Source: Nonomuraea cypriaca
GTDB lineage: Bacteria; Actinomycetota; Actinomycetes; Streptosporangiales; Streptosporangiaceae
Direction of reading: 5' to 3'
Assembly: GCF_015645445.1 (NCBI RefSeq)
Contig: NZ_JADOGI010000113.1
Location: 1-33,700 of the forward strand
Length of the DNA: 33,700 nt
Part shown: piece by piece, positions 15,531 through 22,437 of the stretch
Position numbering within the stretch: position 1 is the first letter of the stretch
How the letters are laid out: the number at the start of each line of letters is the position of its first letter
Made by a program: the position numbers and the translations under genes
The notes under the pieces: model-generated
Database searches by the model: none
Told to the model about the DNA's origin: nothing
Seen by the model: the letters and a program-made list of their open reading frames with translations, nothing else

Positions 15531-16184
15531 TCAAACCCCTTCGATGCCGCCCGCCTCGTGCGCCAGCAGGCCGGCCTGGGTCCTGTTCGCGCAGTCCAGT
15601 TTGTCCAGCAGCCGCGACACGTACCCCTTGACCGTGGCCTCGGCCAGGTGCAGGCGGGCCGCGATCTGGGCGTTGGACAGGCCCTCGCCGAGACAGGCCA
15701 GCACCTCCAACTCGCGCTCGGTCAGCGACGCGACGCGCCGGCGCGCCCGGTCGCGCGCGGGCATGCCGTCGCTCGAGGCGGCGATCAGCCGGCGGGCCGC
15801 GGCCGGTGACAGTACGGTGTTGCCCTCTGCGGCCACCCGTACGAGCCCGATCAGGTCCTCCGGCGGCGTCGACTTGACCAGGAACCCGGCCGCGCCCGCA
15901 CGCAGGGCGCGCAGCACGTACTGGTCGGCGTCGAAGGTCGTGAGCACCACGATGACCGGCGGGTCGGCGAGCCGGCCGAGCCTTTCGATGGCGGTGAGCC
16001 CGTCCACGCCGGGCATGCGCAGGTCCATGAGCACGACGTCCGGCCGGTCGCGGACGACCGCCTCGACGGCGGCCGCCCCGTCGTGCGCCTCGCCGACCAC
16101 CTCGATGTCGCCGGCCGAGCCGAGGATCGTGCGCAGGAACCCGCACACCATCGGCTCGTCGTCCACCACGACCACCCGGATCAC
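15531..16184 (-). CDS. LuxR/NarL-family response regulator
   Basis: 217 residues. The receiver domain starts IRVVVVDDEPMVCGF with acidic D8/D9, phospho-acceptor D54 in DVVLMDLRMPG, a Thr in VLTTFDADQYV and the conserved Lys in AGFLVKSTPP. A LuxR-type DNA-binding domain follows (about 150-215), with LTERELEVLACLGEGLSNAQIAARLHLAEATVKGYVSRLLDKL. It should bind DNA as a dimer after phosphorylation by the adjacent kinase. The GTG start at 16184 follows the kinase stop by 3 bp, so the genes are coupled. The target is unknown; the yceI-membrane protein pair is divergent from the kinase and is a candidate by position only. Confidence 0.95.
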   Translation of the reverse strand: MIRVVVVDDEPMVCGFLRTILGSAGDIEVVGEAHDGAAAVEAVVRDRPDVVLMDLRMPGVDGLTAIERLGRLADPPVIVVLTTFDADQYVLRALRAGAAGFLVKSTPPEDLIGLVRVAAEGNTVLSPAAARRLIAASSDGMPARDRARRRVASLTERELEVLACLGEGLSNAQIAARLHLAEATVKGYVSRLLDKLDCANRTQAGLLAHEAGGIEGV

Positions 16185-16187
16185 CGC

Positions 16188-17381
16188 TCACACCGCCGTT
16201 TCCGCGGTCGGCACGTACGCGGGCAGCACGGCCTCGACCTGGAACCCGCCACCGGGCGCGGGCCCGGCGCGCAGCGTGCCCTGGACGACCTCGATCCGCT
16301 GCCTGAGGTTCGCGATGCCCAGCCCCGAGCCGGTCTCGGCCAGTCCGTCGGCGGGCCGGCCGCTCGGCGCGGTGTTGCGGACGGCGATCCGTACCCGTCT
16401 CTGGTCGTACTCGATGCGCACGGCCACCCGCGAGCCTGGCGCGTGCTTGCGCGCGTTCGTGAGCGCCTCCCGCACCACCCGGTACGCCGTCCGCCTGACC
16501 ACCGGCGAGGCGAGCGCCGGGTCGCCGTCCTCCACCAGCTCGGCCGGCGTGCCCACCGCGGTCGACTCGGCGACCAGGACGGCGAAGTCGCCCGCCGACG
16601 GCGGCTCATCGCCCGGCGGTGTACGCAGCACGCCGACCACGTCCCGCAGCTCCTCCAGCACCTGGCAGCCCGCCGCCCGCAACTCCTCCGCCGTCCGCCG
16701 CACCGACTCGTCCCCCGTGGTCACCCGCAACGCCCCCGCCTGCAACACCATCATGCTCACCCGGTGCGTCACGACGTCGTGCATCTCGCCAGCCAGCCGC
16801 GCGCGCTCCTCGGCGCGGGCCCGCTCGGCGAGCAGGTGGCGCTCCCGCTCGGCGCGTTCCGCACGTTCGGTGAGCATGCACACCACCCGCTTGTGGGCGT
16901 CGAAGTAGAGCGCGAGCAGCGGCCCGACAGCGGTGCGCAGCAGGCCCGAGACGATGACCGCGAGCGAGGGCTGCCACGGCCGCACGATGACGATCGTGAA
17001 GGCGGCCAGCGCGGCCAGCGCCAGGCGGCGGTTCCTGCCGTAGTACAGCGGCGCGTACGCGGCCGGCACCGTCGCCAGCGGCGCCCAGACCGTGGCATCA
17101 CCCGCCGGCACGAGCACGCCCGCGGGCGCGATCAGCAGCGTCATCACCAGCGTGAACCCGCCCAGCACCGCGAGGACCGCGAGCGGCGCGCGGCGGCGGA
17201 CGATCAGCGTGAGACAGGCGGCCGCCTGAACCGTCAGCAGGACCCAGGCCAGTACGCCGGGCCGCTCCGGCCACCACGACAGGCCCAGCAGCGTCGTGCC
17301 GGTGTCCAGGAACGCGAAGATCACCGCGATCGCCACGTCGATGGCGAGCGGATGCCGGCGATGCCACGGACCTGCGGTCAT
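16188..17381 (-). CDS. NarL-type sensor histidine kinase
   Basis: 397 residues. The N-terminal half has about five to six hydrophobic segments (from about residue 10 to 160) and no large extracellular sensor, so it is an intramembrane-sensing type. A HisKA_3 dimerisation domain contains ARLAGEMHDVVTHRVSMM, with the phosphorylated His near residue 201. The HATPase domain has REALTNARKHAPGS (N box) and ETGSGLGIANLRQRIEVVQG (G box). The ATG at 17381 is preferred because TACCGT (17394-17389) lies 7 nt upstream, giving a leaderless arrangement; a GTG at 17390 is the alternative and would overlap that box. The response regulator follows after 3 bp. Confidence 0.94.
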   Translation of the reverse strand: MTAGPWHRRHPLAIDVAIAVIFAFLDTGTTLLGLSWWPERPGVLAWVLLTVQAAACLTLIVRRRAPLAVLAVLGGFTLVMTLLIAPAGVLVPAGDATVWAPLATVPAAYAPLYYGRNRRLALAALAAFTIVIVRPWQPSLAVIVSGLLRTAVGPLLALYFDAHKRVVCMLTERAERAERERHLLAERARAEERARLAGEMHDVVTHRVSMMVLQAGALRVTTGDESVRRTAEELRAAGCQVLEELRDVVGVLRTPPGDEPPSAGDFAVLVAESTAVGTPAELVEDGDPALASPVVRRTAYRVVREALTNARKHAPGSRVAVRIEYDQRRVRIAVRNTAPSGRPADGLAETGSGLGIANLRQRIEVVQGTLRAGPAPGGGFQVEAVLPAYVPTAETAV

Positions 17382-17467
17382 GGCGCACACGGTATGACAT
17401 CACCCCGCACGGATGAATCGTCCGGGCCCCGAAACCCTACGAAAGTCGCATGCGCTCCCACCGGACG

Positions 17468-17513
17468 TCGGTACGGGTCCACCCGATGCGTCGGTACGGG
17501 TCCACCCGATGCG
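17468..17513. repeat. Two perfect tandem copies of a 23-bp unit
   Basis: Units 17468-17490 and 17491-17513 are identical, each starting TCGGTACGGGTCC and ending GATGCG. They lie in the kinase-yceI divergent region, ~75 bp upstream of the kinase start and ~130 bp upstream of yceI. They could be paired regulator sites or a recent slippage duplication. Confidence 0.9.
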
Positions 17514-17540
17514 CCCTGCCGCCCGGCACACTCGCACGCC

Positions 17541-17643
17541 TTCACTGGAAGGCATGACTTCACTCGAGGGCACTTCACTGGAAGGCACGACTTCACCGGA
17601 AGGCACGACTTCACCGAAGGGCACGACTTCACCGGAGGGCGCG
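17541..17643 (+). repeat. Six tandem 18/15-bp repeats before yceI, each with an SD-like core
   Basis: Five 18-bp units of the type TTCACTGGAAGGCACGAC (17541, 17574, 17592, 17610, 17628) and one 15-bp unit (17559) run up to the yceI ATG. Each holds a GGAAGG/GAAGGG/GGAGGG core, and the last one is the yceI ribosome site. All unit lengths are multiples of three and the frame is open from an ATG at 17554, so the array could also encode a short TTSPEG-repeat N-terminus. Confidence 0.9.
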
Positions 17644-18192
17644 ATGACGACGCCCAGGCTGGGCCGCTACGAGATCGACTCCCGGGCCTCGACCGTGACG
17701 TTCACGACCAGGCACCTGTTCGGCCTCGGCCGGGTGCGGGGCACGTTGGCCATCCGTACCGGGACCGTCGACGTCGCCGAGCCGATCGGCGAGTCGAGCG
17801 CGCGCGTGGAGATCGAGACCGCCGGCTTCGACACCGGGAACGAGCAGCGGGACGCCAACGTACGCTCGGCGCGCTTCCTCGACGCCGCCGGGCACCCTGT
17901 CATGACGTTCGCCGCCGACCGCCTGGACGGCACGGTGCTGGTCGGCACGCTCACCGTGGCCGGGGCCGCCCGGCCGGTCCGCCTGACGATCGAGCACTGG
18001 GCGGCCTCGCCTCGGGGGTTCGGCGCGCGTGCCACGACGCGCGTCGACCGCGCCGAGTTCGGGGTGACCGCCCTGCCCGGACTGGCCGCGCGCTACCTGG
18101 ACGTGTGCGTGGAGGTCACCTGCGTGCGGGAGTCGGAGGCGACCTACGTGCGCGATTCGGAGGTCGCCTGCGTGCCGGAGGAGGGGCGATGA
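17644..18192 (+). CDS. YceI family protein
   Basis: 182 residues with the YceI lipocalin-like beta-barrel fold: LGRYEIDSRASTVTFTTRHLFGLGRVRGTLAIRTGTVDV, ARVEIETAGFDTGNEQRDANVRSARFLDAAGHPVMTFAA, GTLTVAGAARPVRLTIEHW and TTRVDRAEFGVT. Family members bind polyisoprenoid or amphiphilic lipids; no signal peptide is visible here, so it is probably cytosolic. The ATG at 17644 has GGAGGG 5 nt upstream. A start at 17554 would add 30 residues encoded by the repeat array. The C-terminus carries an imperfect repeat, CVRESEATYVRDSEVACVPEEG. Its TGA overlaps the ATG of the next gene (ATGA, 18189-18192), indicating coupling. Confidence 0.9.
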   Translation: MTTPRLGRYEIDSRASTVTFTTRHLFGLGRVRGTLAIRTGTVDVAEPIGESSARVEIETAGFDTGNEQRDANVRSARFLDAAGHPVMTFAADRLDGTVLVGTLTVAGAARPVRLTIEHWAASPRGFGARATTRVDRAEFGVTALPGLAARYLDVCVEVTCVRESEATYVRDSEVACVPEEGR

Positions 18193-19355
18193 GTACGCGG
18201 GAGACGCCGAATGCGGGAGACGGGCCGAGGAGCGGGCGGGGATCGCGGGCGGCCGCCTTCACGCTGCTGTCGCTGGCGCCGGTGAGTGCGGAGCTGACGT
18301 TCGGCGCCATGCCCCTGAGCATCGCGTGGCTGCTGTTCCCACTGGTGGTGCCCATGTACGGGGCGGGCGTGCTGCTGATCAGAGAGGTGGCGCGCCGCAC
18401 CGGCGGGGGCTGGCCGAGTGTGCTGGTGCTCGGTGTGGCGTACGAGCTGGCCGAGGACGGCATCGGGCTCCAGGCGCTGTCCAGCCCGAACCTCTACGGC
18501 GCGGCCGACTGGGGACCCCGGGTGTTCGGGCTCAACACCACGTACTGGGAGTCGCAGGTGGGCTACCACCTCGTGTTCAGCGTGGTGATCCCGATCGTGC
18601 TGACCGACCTGCTCTTCCCGGCGCATCGCGACCGTCCCTACCTGAAGCGGGGCGGGCTCATCTGCACGGGCGTCGTCGCGGTGCTGGGAGTGGCCCTGGT
18701 CCGCGTGGCCATCCCGCCCATCGCCGACCCCGGCTACCAGGCGCCGGTACCGCTCCTCGCCGCTCTCGCCGCGGCGATAGCGGCCCTGTCCCTAATCGCC
18801 GTACGCCTGCCACCCGGCCCCAAGCCCGCGCCCGGCTCCGCGCCCGCACCCGCGCCCGGCTCCGGCTCCGCGCCCGGCTCCGGCTCCGCGCCCGGCTCCG
18901 GCTCCGCGCCCGGCTCCGGCTCCGGGGCCGGCTCCGGCCCTGGGTCCGGGTTCGAGAGCGGTCGTGCGTTGGGGGCCGGGTGGGGGCCGCCCGCGCCCGC
19001 GTTGCTCGGGGTGCTCGCCGCGGCGGCGCCGGTCGCGTTCCTCTGTCTGCTGCTGCCGTTCGGAGCCCCGCCGGCCAGCGGTCGCGGCCCGTGGATGCTC
19101 GTCCCGATGGCGCTGGCGGCCGGTCTCGGCGCGGGGGCGCTGTGGCTGTTCGGCCGCTGGTCTGGCCGGTTGACCGACCGCCACCGGATCCTGTCGGCCG
19201 GGGGCGCGCTGGTGGGCCACACCCTGTTCGGCGCGGTGGTGATGGCCACCACCCCGTTCGACCGCATCGGACTGCTCGTCCTGGCCGCGCTCACGGTGGC
19301 GCTGCTGACCCTGCTCCACCGGGTGGTCGGACGCCGGGCGCGCGCCCCCCGATGA
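18189..19355 (+). CDS. Multi-pass membrane protein with Ser/Pro/Gly repeat linker
   Basis: 388 residues. About eight hydrophobic segments are visible: four to five before residue 215 (for example LSIAWLLFPLVVPMYGAGVLLI and YHLVFSVVIPIVLTDLLF) and four after 260 (PALLGVLAAAAPVAFLCLLLPF, WMLVPMALAAGLGAGALWLFG, GALVGHTLFGAVVMATTP, LLVLAALTVALLTLL). Between them lies a linker of PGSGSA hexapeptide repeats (about residues 217-255), encoded by 18-bp tandem repeats at about 18830-18930. Conserved-looking motifs are ELAEDGIGLQALSSPNLYG and NTTYWESQVGYH. I do not recognise the family. It overlaps yceI by 4 bp and should be translated from the same message. Confidence 0.75.
   Translation: MSTRETPNAGDGPRSGRGSRAAAFTLLSLAPVSAELTFGAMPLSIAWLLFPLVVPMYGAGVLLIREVARRTGGGWPSVLVLGVAYELAEDGIGLQALSSPNLYGAADWGPRVFGLNTTYWESQVGYHLVFSVVIPIVLTDLLFPAHRDRPYLKRGGLICTGVVAVLGVALVRVAIPPIADPGYQAPVPLLAALAAAIAALSLIAVRLPPGPKPAPGSAPAPAPGSGSAPGSGSAPGSGSAPGSGSGAGSGPGSGFESGRALGAGWGPPAPALLGVLAAAAPVAFLCLLLPFGAPPASGRGPWMLVPMALAAGLGAGALWLFGRWSGRLTDRHRILSAGGALVGHTLFGAVVMATTPFDRIGLLVLAALTVALLTLLHRVVGRRARAPR
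18830..18935 (+). repeat. Tandem 18-bp repeats coding for PGSGSA
   Basis: Units of GGCTCCGGCTCCGCGCCC recur at least three times with partial copies on either side, encoding the Pro-Gly-Ser-Gly-Ser-Ala linker of the membrane protein. Every variant keeps the reading frame. Copy number is likely to vary between strains. Confidence 0.85.
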
Positions 19356-19394
19356 CGCCGGGAAAACCACTCGCGAACGCCCGTCGCAGGCCGT

Positions 19395-19637
19395 TACCCT
19401 CGCATCTGTCCGGTCAGCGACGCATTCGGGCGGTCATGCCGCCCCGGAGGGGAGTGGATTAATGCCTGGCACCGCGCCAAGTGCGCCTCGCCGTGCCGTG
19501 GGCGAATCCTGCCGCTGAACCGTCCGTTCTGATCGACCGGATCGCCTGCCGTACCAGCACGCCCGCGTACACCGCGAGGCTCGCTCGGCGCTTCCTTGCT
19601 GCCTTTGTACGAGAACTTCCGGCAAGGAGTACCCAGG
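19395..19637 (+). promoter_or_regulatory. Long leader of the RNHCP genes with promoter -10 box and SD-sequestering hairpin
   Basis: TACCCT (19395-19400) is a TANNNT -10 box, implying a leader of ~230 nt. It contains a small upstream ORF (19462-19518). At its end TCCTTGC (19593-19599) is exactly complementary to GCAAGGA (19622-19628), which overlaps the AAGGAG ribosome site (19624-19629) of the first RNHCP gene. In the paired state that site would be hidden. This arrangement suggests translational control; the signal is unknown. Confidence 0.45.
19462..19518 (+). CDS. Small upstream ORF (possible leader peptide)
   Basis: ATG at 19462 preceded by GGAG (19451-19454) at 7 nt, encoding 18 residues, MPGTAPSAPRRAVGESCR, then TGA. 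It sits in the RNHCP leader, ~120 nt before the TTG start at 19638. Position and good ribosome site suggest a leader peptide; there is no evidence of an independent function. Confidence 0.35.
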   Translation: MPGTAPSAPRRAVGESCR

Positions 19638-20000
19638 TTGTCCACCAACAGCAAGCCACGTTCCATCGTCAGTACCTTCTCCTGCGTGCGCTGCGGCCTG
19701 ACCGTGACCGCGACCGCACCCGACGGCACCCGCCGCAACCACTGCCCGAGCTGCCTGCACTCGCAGCACGTGCTAGACCGAGCGGAAGGCGGCCCGTCCG
19801 AGTGCCGGTCGCGGATGATCCCGATCTCGATCGCGGTGCTGCGTACCGGCGACTGGATGCTCATCCATCGCTGCACCGGCTGCGGTGAGCTGACCTCGAA
19901 CCCCATCTGCGGGGACGACAACCAGCTCATCCTCATGCGCATGGCCGTACGCCCGCTCGCGCAGCCGCCGTTCCCGCTCGAGGCGTTCGGCGACCTGTGA
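19638..20000 (+). CDS. RNHCP domain protein, copy 1
   Basis: 120-residue zinc-ribbon-type protein of the RNHCP family, named for the motif seen here at residues 33-37. Probable metal ligands are C16/C19 (CVRC), C36/C39 (HCPSC) and C79/C82 (CTGC). GELTSNPICGDDN is the second conserved block. The family has no established function. The TTG start at 19638 is chosen because AAGGAG (19624-19629) is 8 nt upstream and MSTNSKPRSIVSTFSCVRCG begins there; upstream in-frame starts lack support. A paralogue begins 2 bp after the stop. A 5' leader with regulatory features precedes the gene and a strong terminator follows the pair, so the two form a self-contained unit. Confidence 0.85.
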   Translation: MSTNSKPRSIVSTFSCVRCGLTVTATAPDGTRRNHCPSCLHSQHVLDRAEGGPSECRSRMIPISIAVLRTGDWMLIHRCTGCGELTSNPICGDDNQLILMRMAVRPLAQPPFPLEAFGDL

Positions 20001-20001
20001 C

Positions 20002-20403
20002 ATGCCCAGAAGGAACCCGGGCCGGGACCGGCCACAACGACGCAAGCAGGCACGTCACGGGGAGCCCGGCGGAGCGTTCCGCTGCGTCGGGTGCCGGTTG
20101 GACGTGCCGATGATCGCGCCGGGCACCGCCCATCGCAACCACTGCCCGCACTGCCTGACGAGTCTGCACGTCGACCACCGCGTCCCGGGGGATCGGCGGG
20201 CGGCCTGCCGGGGCCGGATGACGGCGCTGAGCGTCACCGTACGGCAGGACGGAGAGTGGCTGATCATCCACCACTGCCAGTCCTGCGACGAACTCAGCGC
20301 CAACCGCATCGCGGGCGACGACAACGCGCTGGCCCTGCTCCGCATCGCCATCCGCCCCCTGTCCGACACCCGCCTACCGGTCAGCGCCCTGCTGACCCTC
20401 TGA
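20002..20403 (+). CDS. RNHCP domain protein, copy 2
   Basis: 133 residues, clearly paralogous to the preceding gene. FRCVGC (C28, C31), HRNHCPHCLTSLHV (C48, C51) and HHCQSCDELSANRIAGDDN (C92, C95) repeat the same order and spacing of probable zinc ligands. It differs by a ~20-residue basic N-terminal extension (MPRRNPGRDRPQRRKQARHG) that copy 1 lacks, which could contact nucleic acid (inference). The ATG at 20002 is one base after the stop of copy 1, so it is probably translated by reinitiation or coupling. Function is unknown. Confidence 0.85.
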   Translation: MPRRNPGRDRPQRRKQARHGEPGGAFRCVGCRLDVPMIAPGTAHRNHCPHCLTSLHVDHRVPGDRRAACRGRMTALSVTVRQDGEWLIIHHCQSCDELSANRIAGDDNALALLRIAIRPLSDTRLPVSALLTL

Positions 20404-20410
20404 CCGGGCC

Positions 20411-20445
20411 TCTCGCCGGGACCGCCGTACGCGGCCCCGGCGAGA
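20411..20445 (+). terminator. Strong hairpin terminator after the RNHCP pair
   Basis: TCTCGCCGGGACCGC (20411-20425) pairs with GCGGCCCCGGCGAGA (20431-20445), 15 bp with one A-C mismatch, loop CGTAC. It begins 7 bp past the stop of copy 2. No U-tract. Confidence 0.7.
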
Positions 20446-20487
20446 ACTCACATGGTCTTTGTGGGACGAAGACGTTTCCTGTGCCGG

Positions 20488-20703
20488 CTAGAAGTCGAAC
20501 TCTCCAGCTTTGGCGCCGCTGGTGAACGCGGTCCACACGGGCGCACTGACCACGAAGGGGTGCATGTCGGGGCGCTCGGTATCTCTGATGGCAATGCGGC
20601 CCCCGGCAAGCGGCGCCACCTCCAGGCAGTTGCCGTTGTCACCTGAGAATGATGATTTCCGCCACGCCGCACTCTTGAGTTCCTCGATCATTTCCGGTTC
20701 CAT
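20488..20703 (-). CDS. DUF397 domain-containing protein
   Basis: 71 residues with the DUF397 signature WRKSSFSGDNGNCLEVAPL near residues 15-33 and IAIRDTERPDMHPFVVSAPVWTAFTSGAKAGEFDF at the C-terminus, full length for the family. DUF397 proteins normally accompany an XRE-family regulator and are thought to act with it in developmental or antibiotic control. No intact XRE gene lies upstream: only a degenerate open frame (20688-20927) whose stop overlaps this start. The ATG at 20703 is used; an internal ATG at 20691 is possible. Confidence 0.9.
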   Translation of the reverse strand: MEPEMIEELKSAAWRKSSFSGDNGNCLEVAPLAGGRIAIRDTERPDMHPFVVSAPVWTAFTSGAKAGEFDF

Positions 20704-20927
20704 TCCTGCTCCAACCGTTCTTGGATTTTTCTGATGCCGTGGGGGGTGAGCTCGTAGTGCGTGCGGGGCGGCCTGTCCGCCAACTGGAGATCAGCGAGGA
20801 GTACAGGCCCTCGCGGCGCCTCAACGCGCCTTTGCCGGCACGCCTGGGCCGCCGACGCCCTGGCGGATCTACCTGGATTCCCAGATCGGGACTCCTGCTC
20901 GAATTGACCTGAACCCTGGTTGAGGTT
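20688..20927 (-). pseudogene. Remnant of a regulator upstream of the DUF397 gene
   Basis: This frame is open for 80 codons but has no ATG or GTG. Its last part, LADRPPRTHYELTPHG followed by IRKIQERLEQEWNRK, has the look of a winged-helix or PadR-like C-terminus and ends with a TGA that overlaps the DUF397 start by 16 bp, the arrangement expected of a coupled upstream gene. The N-terminal part has no recognisable helix-turn-helix. I read it as a decayed regulator, at low confidence. Confidence 0.25.
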
Positions 20928-20981
20928 TTAGGTTCGGTGGCGGATCAGGTGTGGTTGAAACGGACTTAGAGGTGATGGGGC

Positions 20982-21965
20982 ATGCGGGTAGTCCAGGTGA
21001 CACGTTTCGGTGGTCCGGAGGTGTTGGTGACGACCGAGCAGCCGGATCCGGTGGCCGGGCGGGGGCAGGTCGTGGTGGACGTCACCGCGGCTGAGGTTCT
21101 GTTCCTCGACAAGCAGCTCCGCAGCGGGTTGTTCCGTGAGTACTTCACTGTGCAGCCTCCGTATGTTCCTGGTACGGGGGTGGCCGGCACGGTGAGCTCG
21201 GTCGGCGAGGACGTGGATCCCGGCTGGCTCGGACGACGGGTCGTCGCCGGTACCGCCAAGGAGGGTGAGTACCCCGGCGGGGGGTGTGCGGAGCGGGCCG
21301 CAGTACCAGTCGGTGAGGTGTTCGAGGTGCCGGCGGGACTTGATCTACCGGAGGCTTTGGCGGGTCTGCACGACGGCCTGATGGCCTTGAGCCTGACGGA
21401 GAAGGCCGCCCTTCAACCAGGAGAGCGGGTGCTGGTGAGCGCGGCGGGTGGCAGCCTCGGCGTCTGGTTGGTGCAGCTGGCGCACGCGGCCGGCGCCCAG
21501 GTCATCGCCGCGGCCCGCGGCGAACGGAAGTTGCGGCATGCTCGCCGGCTGGGCGCGGATGTGGCGGTCGACTACTCCGAAGCCGGCTGGGCTGAGCGCG
21601 TGCGTGAGGCGACCGGAGGCTCAGGCGTGGATGTGGTGTTCGACAGTGCGGGCGGGCAGCTCGGTCGGGCCGCCTTCGACGTGACCGCCGACGGCGGGCG
21701 GTTCTTTTCTTACGGTGCGGCGACCGGCGGCGTCGCCGACGTCGATGCGCGCGAGGCGGAGCGCCGCCAGGTCACTGTATTCGGCATCGAGGATGAAATC
21801 GCCCCGGAGGATTGGACGCGGCTGGCCGAACAGGCGCTATCCGAGCTGGCGGCAGGGCGAATCAGGCCGGTCATCGGGCAAACCTTGCCGCTGGAGCGTG
21901 CCACCGACGCGCACGCCGCGATCGCCGCCCGCGACGTCATCGGAAAGACGCTGCTTCTGACTTGA
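20982..21965 (+). CDS. Zinc-type/quinone oxidoreductase (MDR superfamily)
   Basis: 327 residues of the medium-chain dehydrogenase/reductase fold. The N-terminal GroES-like part contains VVQVTRFGGPEVL, YVPGTGVAGTVSSVGEDVD and VVAGTAKEGEYPGGGCAERAAVP. The cofactor domain begins near residue 150 with ERVLVSAAGGSLGVWLVQLAHAAGAQVIAA, a variant AAxGxxG NADPH motif, and ends with LERATDAHAAIAARDVIGKTLLLT. There are no clustered structural-zinc cysteines, so it belongs with the quinone-reductase-like branch; the substrate is unknown. Third positions include more T and A than in neighbouring genes, and the gene stands between a remnant regulator and decayed sequence, which suggests acquired DNA. Confidence 0.92.
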   Translation: MRVVQVTRFGGPEVLVTTEQPDPVAGRGQVVVDVTAAEVLFLDKQLRSGLFREYFTVQPPYVPGTGVAGTVSSVGEDVDPGWLGRRVVAGTAKEGEYPGGGCAERAAVPVGEVFEVPAGLDLPEALAGLHDGLMALSLTEKAALQPGERVLVSAAGGSLGVWLVQLAHAAGAQVIAAARGERKLRHARRLGADVAVDYSEAGWAERVREATGGSGVDVVFDSAGGQLGRAAFDVTADGGRFFSYGAATGGVADVDAREAERRQVTVFGIEDEIAPEDWTRLAEQALSELAAGRIRPVIGQTLPLERATDAHAAIAARDVIGKTLLLT

Positions 21966-21999
21966 TGTGACACCGCCTCACCCCATGCACCAAGCTCGA

Positions 22000-22150
22000 C
22001 CAGCTCGTGCGCAGTCACCTCGGGCGCTCTGAGCGCATACCTTGGCTGGTCCATCTCGATCAGCAACGACACGATGTGCTGCCGTTCGCACCGCGGCGAG
22101 GGCCTGTTCCAGCTCGTCCAGCGCGGTGTGCATCTCGTCTTCCACCTGCG
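22000..22150 (-). pseudogene. Frameshifted coding remnant downstream of the ArsR-like fragment
   Basis: Two minus frames each look coding over half of this stretch: MHTALDELEQALAAVRTAA in one and HIVSLLIEMDQPRYALRAPE in the other, joined near 22080. Joined, they read like one short protein with a helical N-terminus, interrupted by a frameshift. Family unknown. It begins just after the stop of the ArsR-like fragment. Confidence 0.3.
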
Positions 22151-22155
22151 TTTGG

Positions 22156-22437
22156 TCATTCCGGTTCGGGGAGAACGACAGGTGGGCCGAGCGGGGGGTC
22201 GTTGGCCAGGTCGAAGGCGGCCGCGAGGATGGTGAGGACCTGAATCATGGCCTGAGGCGCCAACTCGTACTCGCCGGGCCGCCGTTGTGTGATCAGCCTG
22301 GCGCTCTGCAGCGCGCGCAGGTGGTGATAGAGCTGGCCGCTAGTGGTCTGCTCGCGGTCTTCGCCGAGGGACTCTTGGAGGTCGGCGCTGGTGCACCGGC
22401 CCTGGCGTGCGAGCGCGTAGGAGACTGATGCGGGCAT
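22156..22437 (-). pseudogene. ArsR-like winged-helix regulator, probably truncated
   Basis: 93 residues from the ATG at 22437: SYALARQGRCTSADLQESLG, then TTSGQLYHHLRALQSARLI and a C-terminal ELAPQAMIQVLTILAAAFDLA. This is the C-terminal winged-helix part of an ArsR-type regulator (TSGQLYHHLR is the recognition-helix region). The expected N-terminal half with a 'HPVRL.IL..L' helix is missing: upstream, another frame contains NSYYLAVLLVDQEMWRQ, suggesting loss of part of the gene and a frame change near 22500. A short functional protein cannot be excluded. Confidence 0.5.

Noticed and set aside
17378..17632. Minus-strand frame encoding repeated SCLPVK units over the yceI repeat array
   Set aside because: It is the reverse reading of the tandem repeats and overlaps the kinase promoter; no initiation site fits.
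17541..17643. Possible CRISPR-like array
   Set aside because: Units are directly adjacent with no spacers and are only 15-18 bp, so this is a simple tandem repeat.
16083..18188. A very long plus-strand open frame running through the two-component genes into the membrane protein gene
   Set aside because: Before 18189 it is antisense to well-supported kinase and regulator genes and encodes Arg/His-rich sequence without domains; it is a GC-bias shadow. Only the part from the ATG at 18189 is real.
20721..20912. Small plus-strand frame upstream of the MDR gene
   Set aside because: No ribosome site, no similarity to known families, and it is antisense to the more protein-like regulator remnant.
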